Numbered from the stretch's first letter, positions 53,885-64,000 are shown. The stretch: DNA of 64,000 nucleotides from Megalonaias nervosa (GCA_016617855.1 JAECUM010092845.1:62001-126000), one strand, 5' to 3'. Notes: a model not told the origin generated them from the sequence alone. Made by a program: numbers and translations.

Positions 53885-54980
53885 TCCTATTGAAAAAGAA
53901 TACCCTGATTTATACCCAGCTTGTGCAGTTACCATAGCTATGTCAACGAAAGCTCTAGAGAATGATTTTGATAAGGAAAATATTCCTTTAGCTGACACAT
54001 GTATTGGTCAGGCTTTTGATGAGGTCACTTTCACTTCTAATTTGGATCAATCAAAGGTATTGATCACAGTGATCCTCTTTTAAATACTCATTCTCTTTTA
54101 TCTAATCAGGGTGATAAACGACAATCACTTGTCGTCGAACAGGAAAAAGATCCTGAGATATCCTGTTTGTTTCAGAGGACCATTAGTGGAACTGAAGCCA
54201 CTGAAGTACCTGACTGTTATTTTATTAAAAATGGAATTCTTATGAGAAAATGGAGACCTCCCGAGGTAGCTGCTAGTGGCGAATGGTCAGTGAGCTACCA
54301 GATTGTAGTTCCAAAATCTTACAGACAGGAAATACTTAGTTGGCCCATGAAACTCTTCTGGCTGGTCATTTAGGGATAAATAAAACTTATCACCAGATCT
54401 TGACTCACTTTTATTGGCCTAAAATCAAAAGTGATGTTTGTAAATAATGTAGATCTTGTCATACTTGTTAAATGGTAGGAAACCCCAATCAGAAGATACC
54501 TAAGGCTCATCTGCTACCTATTCCTGCATTTGACGGACCAATTAACAGAATTCTGGTAGATTGTGTTGGTCCCTTACCTAAGATACCTAAGACCAATTCA
54601 GGCAACCAATATTTGTTGACTATTATGTGTGCGTCATCAAGATTCCCAGAGGTAATTCCTTTGAGGAATACTATAGTAAAAGCTTTGATAAACTTTTTTA
54701 CTCAATTTGGCCTTCCTAAATCCGTTTAATCAGGTCAAAGGTAAAATTTTATCTCTGGAATTTTCCAGCTTGTTATGCTTGAATTGGCACTCAGCAATTC
54801 AAGTCAAAGTGAAACTGTGGTTTCACAGAACTTTACTTGAGAGTACATTTGAGTCTTGTAATAGTGTTCATTCTCTCTTGCTCATTCTTCAAAATTTTCT
54901 TCAAATTAGATTTTACGGCCCTTACAAAGTAAAGAAGAAAATGAATGAGTTAAATTATAATAATAGTACTCTGATCTAAA
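53885..54980 (+). pseudogene. Integrase (IN), broken, upstream of RT
   Basis: A linker (53885-54160) leads to an integrase zinc region HLGINKTYHQILTHFYWPK ending CRSCHTC (54367-54470), then catalytic core with DCVGPLPKIPKT (first Asp, about 54568) and a GLPKSV/SDQG region (second Asp, near 54725, where a stop and frameshift occur). The Glu-containing end is deleted or unreadable by 54980. Its position before RT, instead of after RNase H, is the mark of Gmr1-type elements. Confidence 0.85.
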
Positions 54981-55216
54981 TAAATTAATGGAGTACTAGT
55001 ATACCTTTCCCACCAACTGAGGATTTAAGTGAAGAAATTCAATTGGACTCTGCTGATCTTGGAGCAACAAATCTTCGGAATTCGGAAATTATGAAACATC
55101 TGGACCAGAAACTTTTACATTTGCAGCAACAAGAATGGAATAAACTTAAACAGTTATTATTCGAATACGAACACTTGTTTTCAGATATTCCTACGAGGAC
55201 AAACACAATTTTTCAT

Positions 55217-58064
55217 AGTTGTTAAAAACGTTTTTTACGTTTTTTTATTTTTTCCTAAAAAACTCGTTTTTTTCGTTTTTTATTTTTCGGAACGTTTTTC
55301 TACGTTTTTTATTTTCTCCAAAAAACTTCTTTTTTTTATTCATTTATTGATTTATTTATACTAATTTGACCAAATCCTGTCCTGAATTTTTTTTATTTCC
55401 TCACGCTTGATAATGTTGCTGCTCGTTCAGTCGCTAATTGTTACAAGAAAATCAAAATTTAGCATTTTCCCACGGTCGGTCGGTCGGTCGGTCCATCGAA
55501 AATGTTGCTCGTCGCAAGTTATGCAAGTTATAGCGGTGTAAGTGTCGCAACTCGCAAGTGTCCCTTTGAAGTTTGGCAAGAAACATCATTATACTGGCGC
55601 AGATTATGCATAGCAGTAACGTGAACTCGTAGTAGAGAGATGGTCAACTTCAGCGCCAGGTTTGAAGCGCAAAATATGTTTGCCGCAGTCCCAAGTGACG
55701 GCGGGGGTCAATCTGCGCGGGGGTAAAAAACGACCACATGCGGTGACCGTCTATCGCAGTGATGTCCAACCAGTAATTTACCGTCTGTTTATAGGCCTAG
55801 TTGCCTACGGAAACATCTTTTATAAACTTTTCGGTCAATATTCCGCATAATAATCGTAGTGTTTCTTGGAAAATCGATTTTCCTGCTGCGACAGCTCGGG
55901 CTGTAGGCCGAGCTGCCTGGGCTACATAACGATACTGGCTCGTGCTGAAACCTTACATACACAACTAGCGGGCAAGTAGCGATTAAGATTGTCTATAGTA
56001 AATTACGAATTTAAAATAAATATTTCTTGTGTATAGCCGTTAAAATGCCGAAAGAAAAAAGTGAAGAATGGAAACATGTTTTAGTACTAGATGAAAAAGA
56101 TAACGTCACTTTGAGCAAAGTTAGTTGTATTTACTGTAATAAAGAATTTCACGGTGGCGTTGTACGTATAAGAGGTCACCTACTTGGAGATCCAAAGTTT
56201 GGCATCAGCAAATGTTCCAAAGTTCCATGTGAAGTGCAGCAGGCCTTACAGAAGCAGCAGTCAGTGCGACTAGAAGCGGAAGCGAAAAAACGAAAACTCG
56301 ACGCACTGGATAAAGCCACAAAAGCCGCTAGTAGTGAGGCAAGTAAGAAGCAGATGTGGTTACCCTCTATGTTCGCGAGTGCTACGAAAAAGGATGCAGA
56401 CAAAGCTGTCGCTCGTTTATTTTATGCCAGCGGCATACCTTTCGTTATTGCCGACAGTACTTATTTTAAGGATGCAATAACTGCCGTGGCAAAATGTGGT
56501 CCTCACTAAAAAGCACCAAACAGAATAAAAATTTCAACTGAAATGCTAACTGGGGAAGTACATCAAGTGGAACAATTTATGGCCTCTTTTAAGGAAGAAG
56601 CCGTCAAGCACGGAGTTACGCTTATGTCTGATGGTTGGACAAATGTGAAGAACAAGCCCGTTGTTAACTTTCTTGCAGCTACTGGTGACGGCTGTATTTT
56701 TCTCAATGCTTTGGATACTTCCTGTGAAATCAAAGACGGATCGTTTATTGCTGGCGAGATATCAAAGTGCATTGAATCGTATGGCATGGAAAGTGTTGTA
56801 CAAGTTATTACGGACAGTGCATCAAATTGTGTTGCAGCTCGTAAGATGTTACAGCAGCAATATCCTAATATTGTTTTCTCGCCATGCACGACTCACTGTC
56901 TGGATCTTTTACTTGAAGACATAGGGAAGCTGCCATGTATAGATAGTGTAATTACTGATTCTAAAGATATTGTCAAATTCATCACGACTCACCAGTATTC
57001 CCAAGCATGTTTTCGCAATCATTCTGAGCTAGAGCTTCTAAAGCCCGGCGAAACAAGATTTGCTACTCACTTTATTATGCTGCAACGTCTGAGTACAGTT
57101 AAGGATGCTCTGCAGGAAACTGTGATAAGTCGTGAGTACAAAAAGTGGCTAAATGATGCAGTTTATAAAAAGAAAGGCGAGGCAGTCACAAGCACGATTT
57201 TGAATGGAACGTTTTGGAGCTCGGTGGAAACAATAACTAAAGTATGTGAGCCGATTGTTGAGCTACTGCGACTGGCTGACGGAAAAATACCTTGTACAGG
57301 AAAAGTATGTTGGAAAATGTTCCAAATCGATCAGTCTGTGGAAGCTGCTGATTTACCACCAGCACGAAAAAAAAAAAAAAAAAAAATTCGCCAGTTCGTT
57401 ATGGACAGATGGAAAATGTTACATACAGATCTACACGCAGCCGGCTTTGTGCTCGATCCCGAGTATTCTCATTTTTCCCAACATCAAAACGAAGAAGTCA
57501 TCGCAGGCTTTCACGCGATGATAGAAAGAATATACCGTGACGACGTTCAGTCGCAGGTGAAAGTCGTGCAACAGCACGCCGTGTATCGTGCAGGACAAGG
57601 ATTATTTGCTCGACTGATGGCGGTTGCAGCTGCTAAAGAAATGCTAGCATACAGGTGGTGGATGTCATTTGGAGCTCACGTTCCGGAGCTGCAACAAGTT
57701 GCGGTTAGGGTCTTAGCACAGGTGACGTCCGCCTCCGCCTGCGAGAGAAACTGGTCAACATTTGAGTTTATTCATACGAGAAAGCGAAACCGTATGCAGT
57801 GCAAGAGAGTGCGAGATGTAGTGTTTGTGCGTGCAAATCTTCGCCTAAAGGCAAAGATGGACAATATCAATTATATGGAGGAAACCATAGAGTGGTCAGA
57901 TTAGTCAGATGGTGATAATTACGTTGAGTGAAATTGATTTTTGTGTTGCATAAAAAGTACTTGAACGTTTTTTAAACGTTTTTTTTTTTGGTTTTTTATT
58001 TTTTGAGGGAAAAACGCGTTTTTTACGTTTTTTATTTTAATTTTAACGTTTTTAACATCTATGA
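55217..58064 (+). mobile_element. hAT DNA transposon
   Basis: A ~2.85-kb element flanked by the repeated target AATTTTTCAT (55207-55216 and 58065-58074; hAT duplicates 8 bp within this). Both ends read inward as TAG.TGTTAAAAACG (the right end has three extra bases at its tip). Both subterminal regions (55226-55340 and 57960-58050) hold several copies of ACGTTTTTT. The transposase fills the middle. Removing it would rejoin the retrotransposon RT frame, so it entered an already present Gmr1-like copy. Confidence 0.88.
56045..57904 (+). pseudogene. hAT transposase (BED finger, DUF659, hAT dimerisation) with one stop
   Basis: Starts MPKEKSEEWKHVLV. A BED zinc finger (SCIYCNKEF...RIRGHLLG..) is near residues 25-60, then a basic Lys/Ala helix. 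A TAA stop at about 56507 (after GPH) interrupts the frame, but the same frame continues with a DUF659-type catalytic core: MSDGWTNVKNKPVVNF, VITDSASNCVAARKML (catalytic Asp region), CTTHCLDLLLEDIG. Near 57370 is a Lys run made by ~20 A. The end has RVLAQVTSASACERNWSTF, the hAT dimerisation motif. About 620 residues if the one stop is ignored, so it is a relatively young copy. Confidence 0.9.
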
Positions 58065-59330
58065 AATTTTTCATAATGTTGAAATTGTAGATTCAAAACC
58101 AGTGAAACAACAACCATCCATGATCAACCCTCTCAAACAGGAATACTTGAAAAAGGAAGTTCAAGTATTTGCTGGAGAACGATTTCATAGAGCCCAGTAA
58201 AAGTGATTGGAGTTCACCATGTATACTTGTTCCGAAACCGGATAAAACTTTCCGTATGTGCACTGATTATACGATGGTAAACAGTGTGACAAAAACAGAT
58301 TCATTTCCATTACCAAAATTGGAAATGCCAAGTACGTTACCAAATGTGACCTTCTGAAAGGATTTTGGCAAATTCCACTAACGGAAAGAGCAAAGGAAAT
58401 TTCGGCGTTTGTGACTCCAGATGGACTTTATCAATATAAAGTAATGCCGTTCGGGATGAAGGGTTCCTAAAGTACTTTTCAACGTTTGATGAATATGATC
58501 ACCTCTGGTCTAGATAATTGTGATGCTTACATTAATGATGTCATCATTTACAACGACACCAGGAAAGAACATCTAGCCACGATTCGGAAATTCTTTGACA
58601 GACTCACTGATGCAAATTTGACAATCAGTTTATCTAAAAGTGAGTTTTGCCGTGCTTGTGTAACTTTTCTAGGACATATTGTGGGACATGGTCAAGTTAA
58701 ACCTATCGATGCTAAGGTCAAGGCTATCTCTGATTTCCCTGTGCCTGTCAGTAAAAAGCAATTGATGCGATGTTTGGGTATGGCCGAATACTATCGAAAG
58801 TTTTGATCCAATTTTTCTAATATTACTGAACCCCTGACAAACTTGCTGAGTAAGAAAAACAAGTTTCTTTGGACTGAAAAATGTCAGGAGGCTTTTGATA
58901 GATTAAAAGCCATACTCAAAAGTGAGCCGGTTTTCACAGCTCCAAATTTCAATCAATCTTTTAAATTATCTGTTGATGCAAGTGATGTTGGGGTTGGAGC
59001 AGTATTGATTCAAGAAGATAGAAATGGTGTTGATCACCCAGTGTGCTATTTCTCTAACAAATTAAATAAGCACCAAAGAAATTACTCAACAATCGAGAAG
59101 GATTGTTTGGCTTTAATATTGGCATTACAGCATTTTGAAGTTTACATTACCTCAGCTCCTTCTCCGGTTGGTGTGTTTAGTGACCACAACCCCCTTACTC
59201 TCATCGACAAGATGAAAAATAAAAATCAAAGATTATTAAGGTAGAGTTTGTTTTTGCAAGAATATAATCTCAGCATTAGGCACATCAAAGGAAAAGACAA
59301 TTTGATTGCAGATGCACTTTTCCGCGTATA

Positions 59331-59466
59331 GAACTATAATTTCAGATATACTTTGAATAATTCATAAGAATTTTCTCATGTAATTTTTTTTTACCTCATG
59401 TATAATTTACATATGGTAAAAAGAAAGCTTTATTATATAAATCTTTCTTTTTCTTTATGAGGGAAG
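59331..59466 (+). other. Retrotransposon 3' untranslated end with purine tract
   Basis: Short T-rich stretch after RNase H. The polypurine tract GAGGGAAG (59459-59466) directly abuts the 3' LTR start, as needed for plus-strand priming. Confidence 0.7.
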
Positions 59467-59692
59467 TGTTACGAATATGTAATTAAATTGTTTGTGTGTT
59501 AGTTTTAAAATTCTTTTTTATTTTAATTTTGTTTCATTACGTTTTATTGGAATAATTATTTTCACGAGATTCGATATTTTTTTTCCAGTAAATTCAGTTT
59601 ATTTAGAACGTAAAAGCTATTACAGAAGCACTATTTTTAGCTCACTCTGGCACATAGATTTTGTAAACATCGAGTGATAACGAATGGCTATT
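59467..59692 (+). repeat. 3' LTR, truncated
   Basis: Starts TGTTACGAATATGTAATT as the 5' LTR does and follows it to about 'ggctattgcc'. It then stops at the AT microsatellite. About 226 of ~886 bp remain. A few percent of positions differ from the 5' LTR by eye. Confidence 0.9.
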
Positions 59693-59700
59693 GCCAATAA

Positions 59701-59703
<3 letters not shown>

Positions 59704-59788
<85 letters not shown>
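59704..59788. repeat. (AT)n-(GT)n microsatellite
   Basis: About 39 bp AT followed by about 46 bp GT. Together with the (CT)n-(AT)n before the 5' LTR it could be one original tract split by the retrotransposon. Confidence 0.95.
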
Positions 59789-59791
<3 letters not shown>

Positions 59792-59996
59792 ACCTCTTGT
59801 TTACGTCACAAATGTACTCGTTCTTTTATTCGCTGATTTTATTGCTCGTATATGATCTCAGAGATGTCTAAAATTATCCGTCTCAGATAATACCGTCATG
59901 AGTTCATCTGCTGATATAGACGAATTCATTCACGCCCAATTTTATCATTACAATTGTGCTAAAGCTACTTTTCAGTGTGGTAAGTATTTCCGCGCT

Positions 59997-60871
59997 GGTT
60001 CTTATACGTGTATATACTCGTGATGGTATAAAGTTTTCATTCAATGTGGTTCTTATACGTGTATATACTCGTGATGGTATAAAGTTTTCATCCAATGTGG
60101 TTCTTATACGTGTATATACTCGTGATGGTATAAAGTTTTCATTCAGTGTGGTTCTTATACGTGTATATACTCGTGATGGTGTAAAGTTTTCATCCAATGT
60201 GGTTCTTATACGTGTATATACTCGTGATGGTATAAAGTTTTCATTCAGTGTGGTTCTTATACGTGTATATACTCTTGATGGTATAAAGTTTTCATCCAAT
60301 GTGATTCTTATCCGTGTATATACTCGTGATGGCATAAAGTTTTCATCCAATGTGATTCTTATACGTGTACATACTCGTGATGGTATAAAGTTTTCATTCA
60401 ATGTGATTCTTATACGTGTATATACTCGTGAAGTTTTCATTCAATGTGATTCTTATACGTGTACATACTCTTGATGGTATAAAGTTTTCATTCAGTGTGG
60501 TTCTTATACGTGTATACTATGGTATAAAGTTTTCATCAGTGTGGTTCTTATACGTGTATATACTCGTGATGGTATAAAGTTTTCATCCAATGTGATTCTT
60601 ATACGTGTATATACTCGTGATGGTATAAAGTTTTCATTCAGTGTGGTTCTTATACGTGTATATACTCGTGATGGTATAAAGTTTTCATTCAGTGTGGTTC
60701 TTATACGTGTACATACTCGTGATGGTATAAAGTTTTCATCCGATGTGGTTCTTATATGTGTACATACTCGTGATGGTATAAAGTTTTCATTCAATGTGGT
60801 TCTTATACGTGTATATACTCGTGATGGTATAAAGTTTTCATCCAATGTGGTTCTTATACGTGTATATACTC
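59997..60871. repeat. 51-bp minisatellite, about 17 units
   Basis: The unit starts GGTTCTTATACGTGTATATA and is 51 bp (17 codons), so long frames open on both strands (VLIRVYTRDGIKFSFNV-type units on +, SRVYTRIRTTLDENFIP-type on -). Two shortened units (near 60430 and 60510) shift the frame. A short 41-codon + frame (from 59898, MSSSADIDEFIHAQF) runs into the first unit and stops. Units differ by single bases, several alternating between CAGTGTGG and CAATGTGG/CAATGTGATT, which suggests higher-order duplication. Confidence 0.95.
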
Positions 60872-61079
60872 ATTCGCGTTAGTGATACCGAACACTACCG
60901 AAATTGCTGTAAGTTCCACGTTGACCGCTACGGTGTTAACAGTAATTCCGGCGACTCCCTGTCCTACTGTTGCTGCTGAGGAAACGTCACAAACAATATC
61001 AACGACGTTACACGTAAATTTGTTCGTATTAATTTGTCTGATACGTTTATTTATTTCATAACGTAGTTACTGTTCCGCT

Positions 61080-61860
61080 TGCATTACTTTTTCTACTACG
61101 ATAATTTTGTAGATCAAAAGCATGATTTTGATCAGGTCTTGATGGATTTATAATTGGTCTATTAATATTATAACAGAAAAGTACAATTGTGGCGGCGGTT
61201 GTTCTAATACTGGTACTTTGCGCAGACGTATCTCGATCCAGTTATCTCTTTTCACAGGAACTATCGCAATGGTGTGGTAAAAATAACCGTCTTTGGTATA
61301 TTTAAATCTCCTGTGATTACTTCACGTTCTCCTAAAACCACATCAATAGCAAACGCGTATGGTGAAATAATCCACACTGTAGTTCGTCGCGCTCTAAGCG
61401 ATGTTCTGCTAGTATCATAGTGTCTATTAAATCTAAGCATGGATTTGTATCTGGATATTCGAATCTACAATCACCCTATTTTCAAAATGCAACCGTAATG
61501 AAATTATGACTGAAAACAACGTTGTCAAAAACGTAGAAATCTTTGTTAGTGTTGTGTTGTTTCTTCGATCGTCTTCGATTTCGATTTGGCTTTTGCTAAC
61601 GCTATAATTCGCAGCGGACGACAAATACTTATTTGAATGGTAGGATAATTCTATCTGCATATTTCTGTCTGTTTAAGTCGTGAATTCTAGGTGATTTCAT
61701 ATGACGGCACATTAGCTTTATTTTCACGTAAACATTCATAAACTAGTGCTACAAAATATTTATCTATGTCCTCCCATCATCCTGACTCATCATTAGAAGC
61801 TACGTCAACGTCTTCTTTTTAGCAGAAGCTTCTTCGTCGCTCATTGTATATACGTCATGT
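61080..61860 (-). pseudogene. Unrecognised gene pieces (C)
   Basis: Starting near 61855 (MSDEEASAKKK, acidic/basic) and continuing in changing frames. The clearest pieces are SQIEIEDDRRNNTTLTKISTF (61433-61660), CLDLIDTMILAEHRLERDEL (near 61400), IISPYAFAIDVVLGEREVITGD (near 61340) and DGYFYHTIAIVPVKRDNWIEIR (near 61250). Protein-like composition, family unknown. The 5' end lies 6 bp from the MITE duplication. Confidence 0.35.
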
Positions 61861-61865
61861 AGACT

Positions 61866-62024
61866 CAGTAGCGTACTAAGGGGAGGGGTCGGACCGGGCG
61901 GTTGCCCAGGGCGCCAGTGGTCTTGGAGAGCCAAAACCCCGGGGGGCCAGAGGTCTTGGGACGTCATAAACCCTTGGGGCCATCATCGTCTCCTCGTGCG
62001 CCATTTAGCCTTAGTACGCCACTG
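61866..62024. mobile_element. 159-bp hAT-type MITE with 8-bp TSD
   Basis: Ends CAGTAGCGTACTAAGG and CCTTAGTACGCCACTG form imperfect inverted repeats. Perfect 8-bp target duplication TGTAGACT at 61858-61865 and 62025-62032. GC-rich interior without coding capacity. Non-autonomous hAT-superfamily element inserted in Polinton C. Confidence 0.93.
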
Positions 62025-62130
62025 TGTAGACTTAAACGTAAATTTCAAACACGTCAGTATATTTTGACGTCAATGATTTTACTCACAGTAATTGCTTCGT
62101 TGTTAACTATAAATTTATTTTTCACACGAG

Positions 62131-62523
62131 TTAATCCACTGTTTTTGTATGAGTAAACTGCAATCTAGTATCCAACGTGTTAATATTTTTTTCAGAACGT
62201 GTAACACTGTTGTTGGTATATTGTTTTGTCGCAACAATATCGTCGTTGCACAGTGATATCTTTGTTGGTTCCCATAAAATTTTCTTTTCAAGTATCTCAA
62301 CTGGTAATATCCTTGCCGATATTATTACAAATTCTGACGAATATACCACTTGTTCGCCAAACTCGGTTCTTAACGTGATAATGTTCGTCTCAAGAAGTGC
62401 ATCACATAATATTTTCTTATTTTCCCCGTGAGTATCCAACGTCGGAGATTTCCATGATGAGATCCAATTGTCGTTCATATCAAGATCTCCAGTCATTTTA
62501 TCACTAGTCTTTTTTCTACACAA
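62131..62523 (-). pseudogene. Fibre-like protein piece (C)
   Basis: A 130-codon minus frame starting near SDKMTGDLDMNDNWISSW, which is the same 'D.MTG(N/D)LDM' tail-fibre motif as in the fibre of Polinton B. It continues with ILCDALLETNIITLRTEF and DDIVATKQYTNNSVTRSEKNINTLDTRLQ, a typical coiled fibre shaft pattern. No start or proper end is visible. Confidence 0.5.
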
Positions 62524-62587
62524 TATCCAGCTTTACTATCGACAGAATTTCTCATAAATATTTTAGAATTCCAGAATCACTGATCAT

Positions 62588-62910
62588 TCAATTATTGGTT
62601 AATACAAAATTATATACACAGTGGGTTTTAAATTTAACGAGTATGTTCCTGATGTTTACGTTTGATGGCCTCAATTGTCTGGATTTATCTTGAAAAATAA
62701 GGGCTTCATTCGTATTAACACGGACTACATCGCAATCTACTAAATCATACACTTCTTGTTTCACGGCAAATTTTGATAACTCTAACGTCGCCAAACCACG
62801 CCAAGTGAACTTGTATGTGTTCGTCCAAATATATCAGGGGTATTATTGATTACGTCTATATTCATGTATCGCCTTGATGAGATCATCTGTGTTGTTTATT
62901 GCGCGTAACG
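62588..62910 (-). pseudogene. Unrecognised protein piece (C)
   Basis: Readable as INALRAINNTDDLIKAIHEYRR (in another frame, near 62860-62925) and then ATLELSKFAVKQEVYDLVDCDVV..NTNEALIFQDK (62588-62794). Protein-like composition and hydrophobic/charged helices; no family recognised. Lies between the protease and fibre pieces. Confidence 0.35.
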
Positions 62911-63009
62911 CATTTATTACCACTCCTCCCTCCCCTCATATTGGACCACCCAGTGCGGTCTGCATTGGCATAGTTGAATAAGTAAAGGCATATTTGCTGA
63001 TGAATGGCA

Positions 63010-63240
63010 CCATACATAGTCGATATATCCACGTGTTGGTGCTAATCAGCACAAATAAAAATCAACGATATTACGTGGCGTTATCACATAAGCGACCCAG
63101 TGTGTTCCAGGTCTGGATGATAAATCTAAATTGATAAGTTTGATTCCCTCCTCAGTATCAGTTATGCTAAAACACCTCTGACATCTTTTAATTCAACCAA
63201 GTCAAAATTTGTGAATGATGCGGTGTTAATCTTAGTCCGC
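63010..63240 (-). pseudogene. Adenain-like protease remnant (C)
   Basis: The minus strand has FDLVELKDVRGV (N-terminal block near 63200), then after a frameshift INLIDLSSRPGTHWVAYV with the catalytic His (about 63085-63135). The following NIVDFYL may be the acidic partner region. The Cys motif is not visible. Dead remnant. Confidence 0.6.
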
Positions 63241-63249
63241 GACCTTTCT

Positions 63250-63450
63250 TTCTGACACACATTACCGTCAATTACTTTTTCTTAGAACCATTTCGATGCG
63301 GCTCCTTTAGCGACTTCGGTTGCTACTGCCGTAACCAACGCGGGAATCACTGCCAATAATGTGAATTTACCACGTTCTTTAACGCCGTTAGGTGTAGCAC
63401 CATTTGTGGCAACTTCAGACGGGAATAATTTCAAAGTTACTTAACGTTGT
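63250..63450 (-). pseudogene. Small Ala/Val-rich virion protein remnant (C)
   Basis: The minus strand reads LFPSEVATNGATPNGVKERGK, then a hydrophobic run FTLLAVIPALVTAVATEVAKGAASK. Same place (between MCP and protease) and similar character as 44762-45136 and 5396-5660. A stop follows the Ala run. Confidence 0.4.
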
Positions 63451-63759
63451 GCTCTATGTAGTTTCAACATTTTTTTTTACACGGCGTCACTTTCAGCGAA
63501 AATATACGCGTTCCTTACATATTACTTTTGGATAGTTTTATATTTTCACCGCAACGGTTCGAGATGGCGTGTTTTTTGTTTGTTTTTTTTACAAATATTT
63601 TTTAATCTCTTTTGGCGTGAACGTCATTGATACACTTTGATACGACATTTTTTCAGTTCACGTTTAAGTGAAAACTCACGAGGGATTTTTCAAAAACGTG
63701 TTCACAAGTGACAAAATGTTTGTCACATGTAGGTCGGTAAATTCATTCGATCACCAACT

Positions 63760-64000
63760 CTTCCAGAGCAACCATTTTTTTAAGATAAAATTAACGCGAT
63801 ACATGTATATTCCACTGCGGTGTTTACTCGTGCTCTGAAATTAATGTCAACGTCAGAATATCCTAACAGATCTAAATTTTCTAACGAAAAGAAATAAATT
63901 GGTTACAAATATGTACCCACGACCATGTGGCGTGTTTGTTAAATCAACCGTGACAAATCCGTACGGGGCAGGTTTTCCTTCTTGATGATGCGCATGTGAG
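63760..64000 (-). pseudogene. Major capsid protein C-terminus remnant (C)
   Basis: Minus-strand frames give PYGFVTVDLTNTPHGRGYIF and then LENLDLLGYSDVDINFRARVNTAVEYTCIALIL. The second stretch aligns with the C-terminal part of the Polinton B MCP (FDVSKHSERAVDSTADIEITW...FYVYALVIS). The rest of the gene lies beyond the window. Confidence 0.45.

Larger units (their letters stand above)
55043..59330 (+). pseudogene. Reverse transcriptase and RNase H, split by hAT
   Basis: The RT start (55043-55216, EWNKLKQLLFEYEHLFSDI) stops at the hAT insertion and resumes at 58075. Then come SDWSSPCILVPKPDKTFRMCTDY, an active-site box reading AYINDVIIY (usually YxDD: the first Asp codon is AAT), and GHIVGHGQVKP. 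RNase H (58843-59244 and on) has FKLSVDASDVGVGAVL and YSTIEKDCLALILALQHF, then HIKGKDNLIADAL near 59290. It is the last domain before the 3' LTR. Stops occur near 58358, 58470 and 58806. Confidence 0.88.
33875..59692 (+). mobile_element. Gmr1-like Ty3/gypsy retrotransposon, split by two later insertions
   Basis: The 5' LTR starts TGTTACG at 33875 and, after the Polinton insertion, ends CGTAACA at 52244. gag/protease, integrase, RT and RNase H follow on the + strand, then a purine tract GAGGGAAG and the 3' LTR start at 59467. Integrase precedes RT, the copia-like order known for Gmr1-type gypsy elements. Polinton B sits in the 5' LTR and a hAT element within pol. Without them the element would be about 5.5 kb. 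All genes have stops or frameshifts. The 3' LTR is cut after ~226 bp. The two LTR starts differ at roughly one base in 15 by eye, so this is an old copy. Confidence 0.9.
60872..64000 (-). mobile_element. Third Polinton remnant (C), cut by the window end
   Basis: The minus strand carries, from right to left, an MCP C-terminus, a small Ala/Val-rich protein, an adenain-like protease, two unrecognised pieces and a fibre-like piece. Sequence differs clearly from A and B, and gene order after the protease differs too (fibre piece instead of integrase). All genes are broken. The left limit is unclear; fragments at 33030-33810 might belong to it, separated by the retrotransposon. Confidence 0.6.

Noticed and set aside
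59997..60871. CRISPR-like array
   Set aside because: Units are head-to-tail 51-bp copies with no unique spacers, in animal DNA. It is a minisatellite.

Overview
The window is animal nuclear DNA, AT-rich and mostly non-coding. It is dominated by large virus-like transposons in several layers. Evidence for a eukaryote: two isolated spliced exons with AG/GT borders, LINE, LTR, hAT and MITE transposons, and many micro- and minisatellites. The repeat mix and the two host exons (a P-loop/Roc-like GTPase and a beta-propeller/NHL-like exon) suggest a marine invertebrate such as a mollusc, brachiopod or relative. The species cannot be fixed from the sequence alone.

Region by region. 1-1570: broken reverse transcriptase of a CR1/Jockey-type LINE (minus strand) and a 48-bp minisatellite. 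About 3560-17730: decayed Polinton/Maverick 'A'. It keeps an integrase C-terminus, protease, major and minor capsid proteins, coiled-coil protein, packaging ATPase, a 2-TM protein, a pair of small paralogues and a protein-primed DNA polymerase, all with stops and frameshifts. A solo LTR (13483-14434, 4-bp TSD) sits inside it. 17730-33000: mostly gene-poor DNA with satellites, a tRNA-like remnant and the two host exons. About 33000-33810: fragments of unknown small genes.

33875-59692 is one Ty3/gypsy retrotransposon of the Gmr1 type: SCAN-like capsid, zinc knuckle, protease, then integrase before RT and RNase H. Two later elements split it. Polinton 'B' (34697-52174, 17.5 kb) has ~500-bp terminal inverted repeats and a near-perfect 6-bp target duplication, and it lies inside the 5' LTR. 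A hAT transposon (about 55217-58064) lies inside pol. From 59700 on come an AT/GT microsatellite, a 51-bp minisatellite, and a third decayed Polinton 'C' (fibre-like gene, protease, small capsid protein, MCP end) that itself carries a 159-bp hAT MITE.

Polinton B is the best preserved. It has a PolB in frameshifted pieces, a duplicated-domain HNH endonuclease, a parvovirus-type PLA2 fused to a DDE integrase with chromodomain, an adenain-like protease, MCP, minor capsid protein, A32/FtsK-type ATPase, a phage-like fibre gene, a 2-TM protein, and an identical ~118-aa gene in each inverted repeat. Together these would make, package and integrate a linear dsDNA genome with terminal repeats, i.e. 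an integrated adintovirus-like virus. Several breaks in B fall on A-homopolymers, so its real coding state is uncertain.
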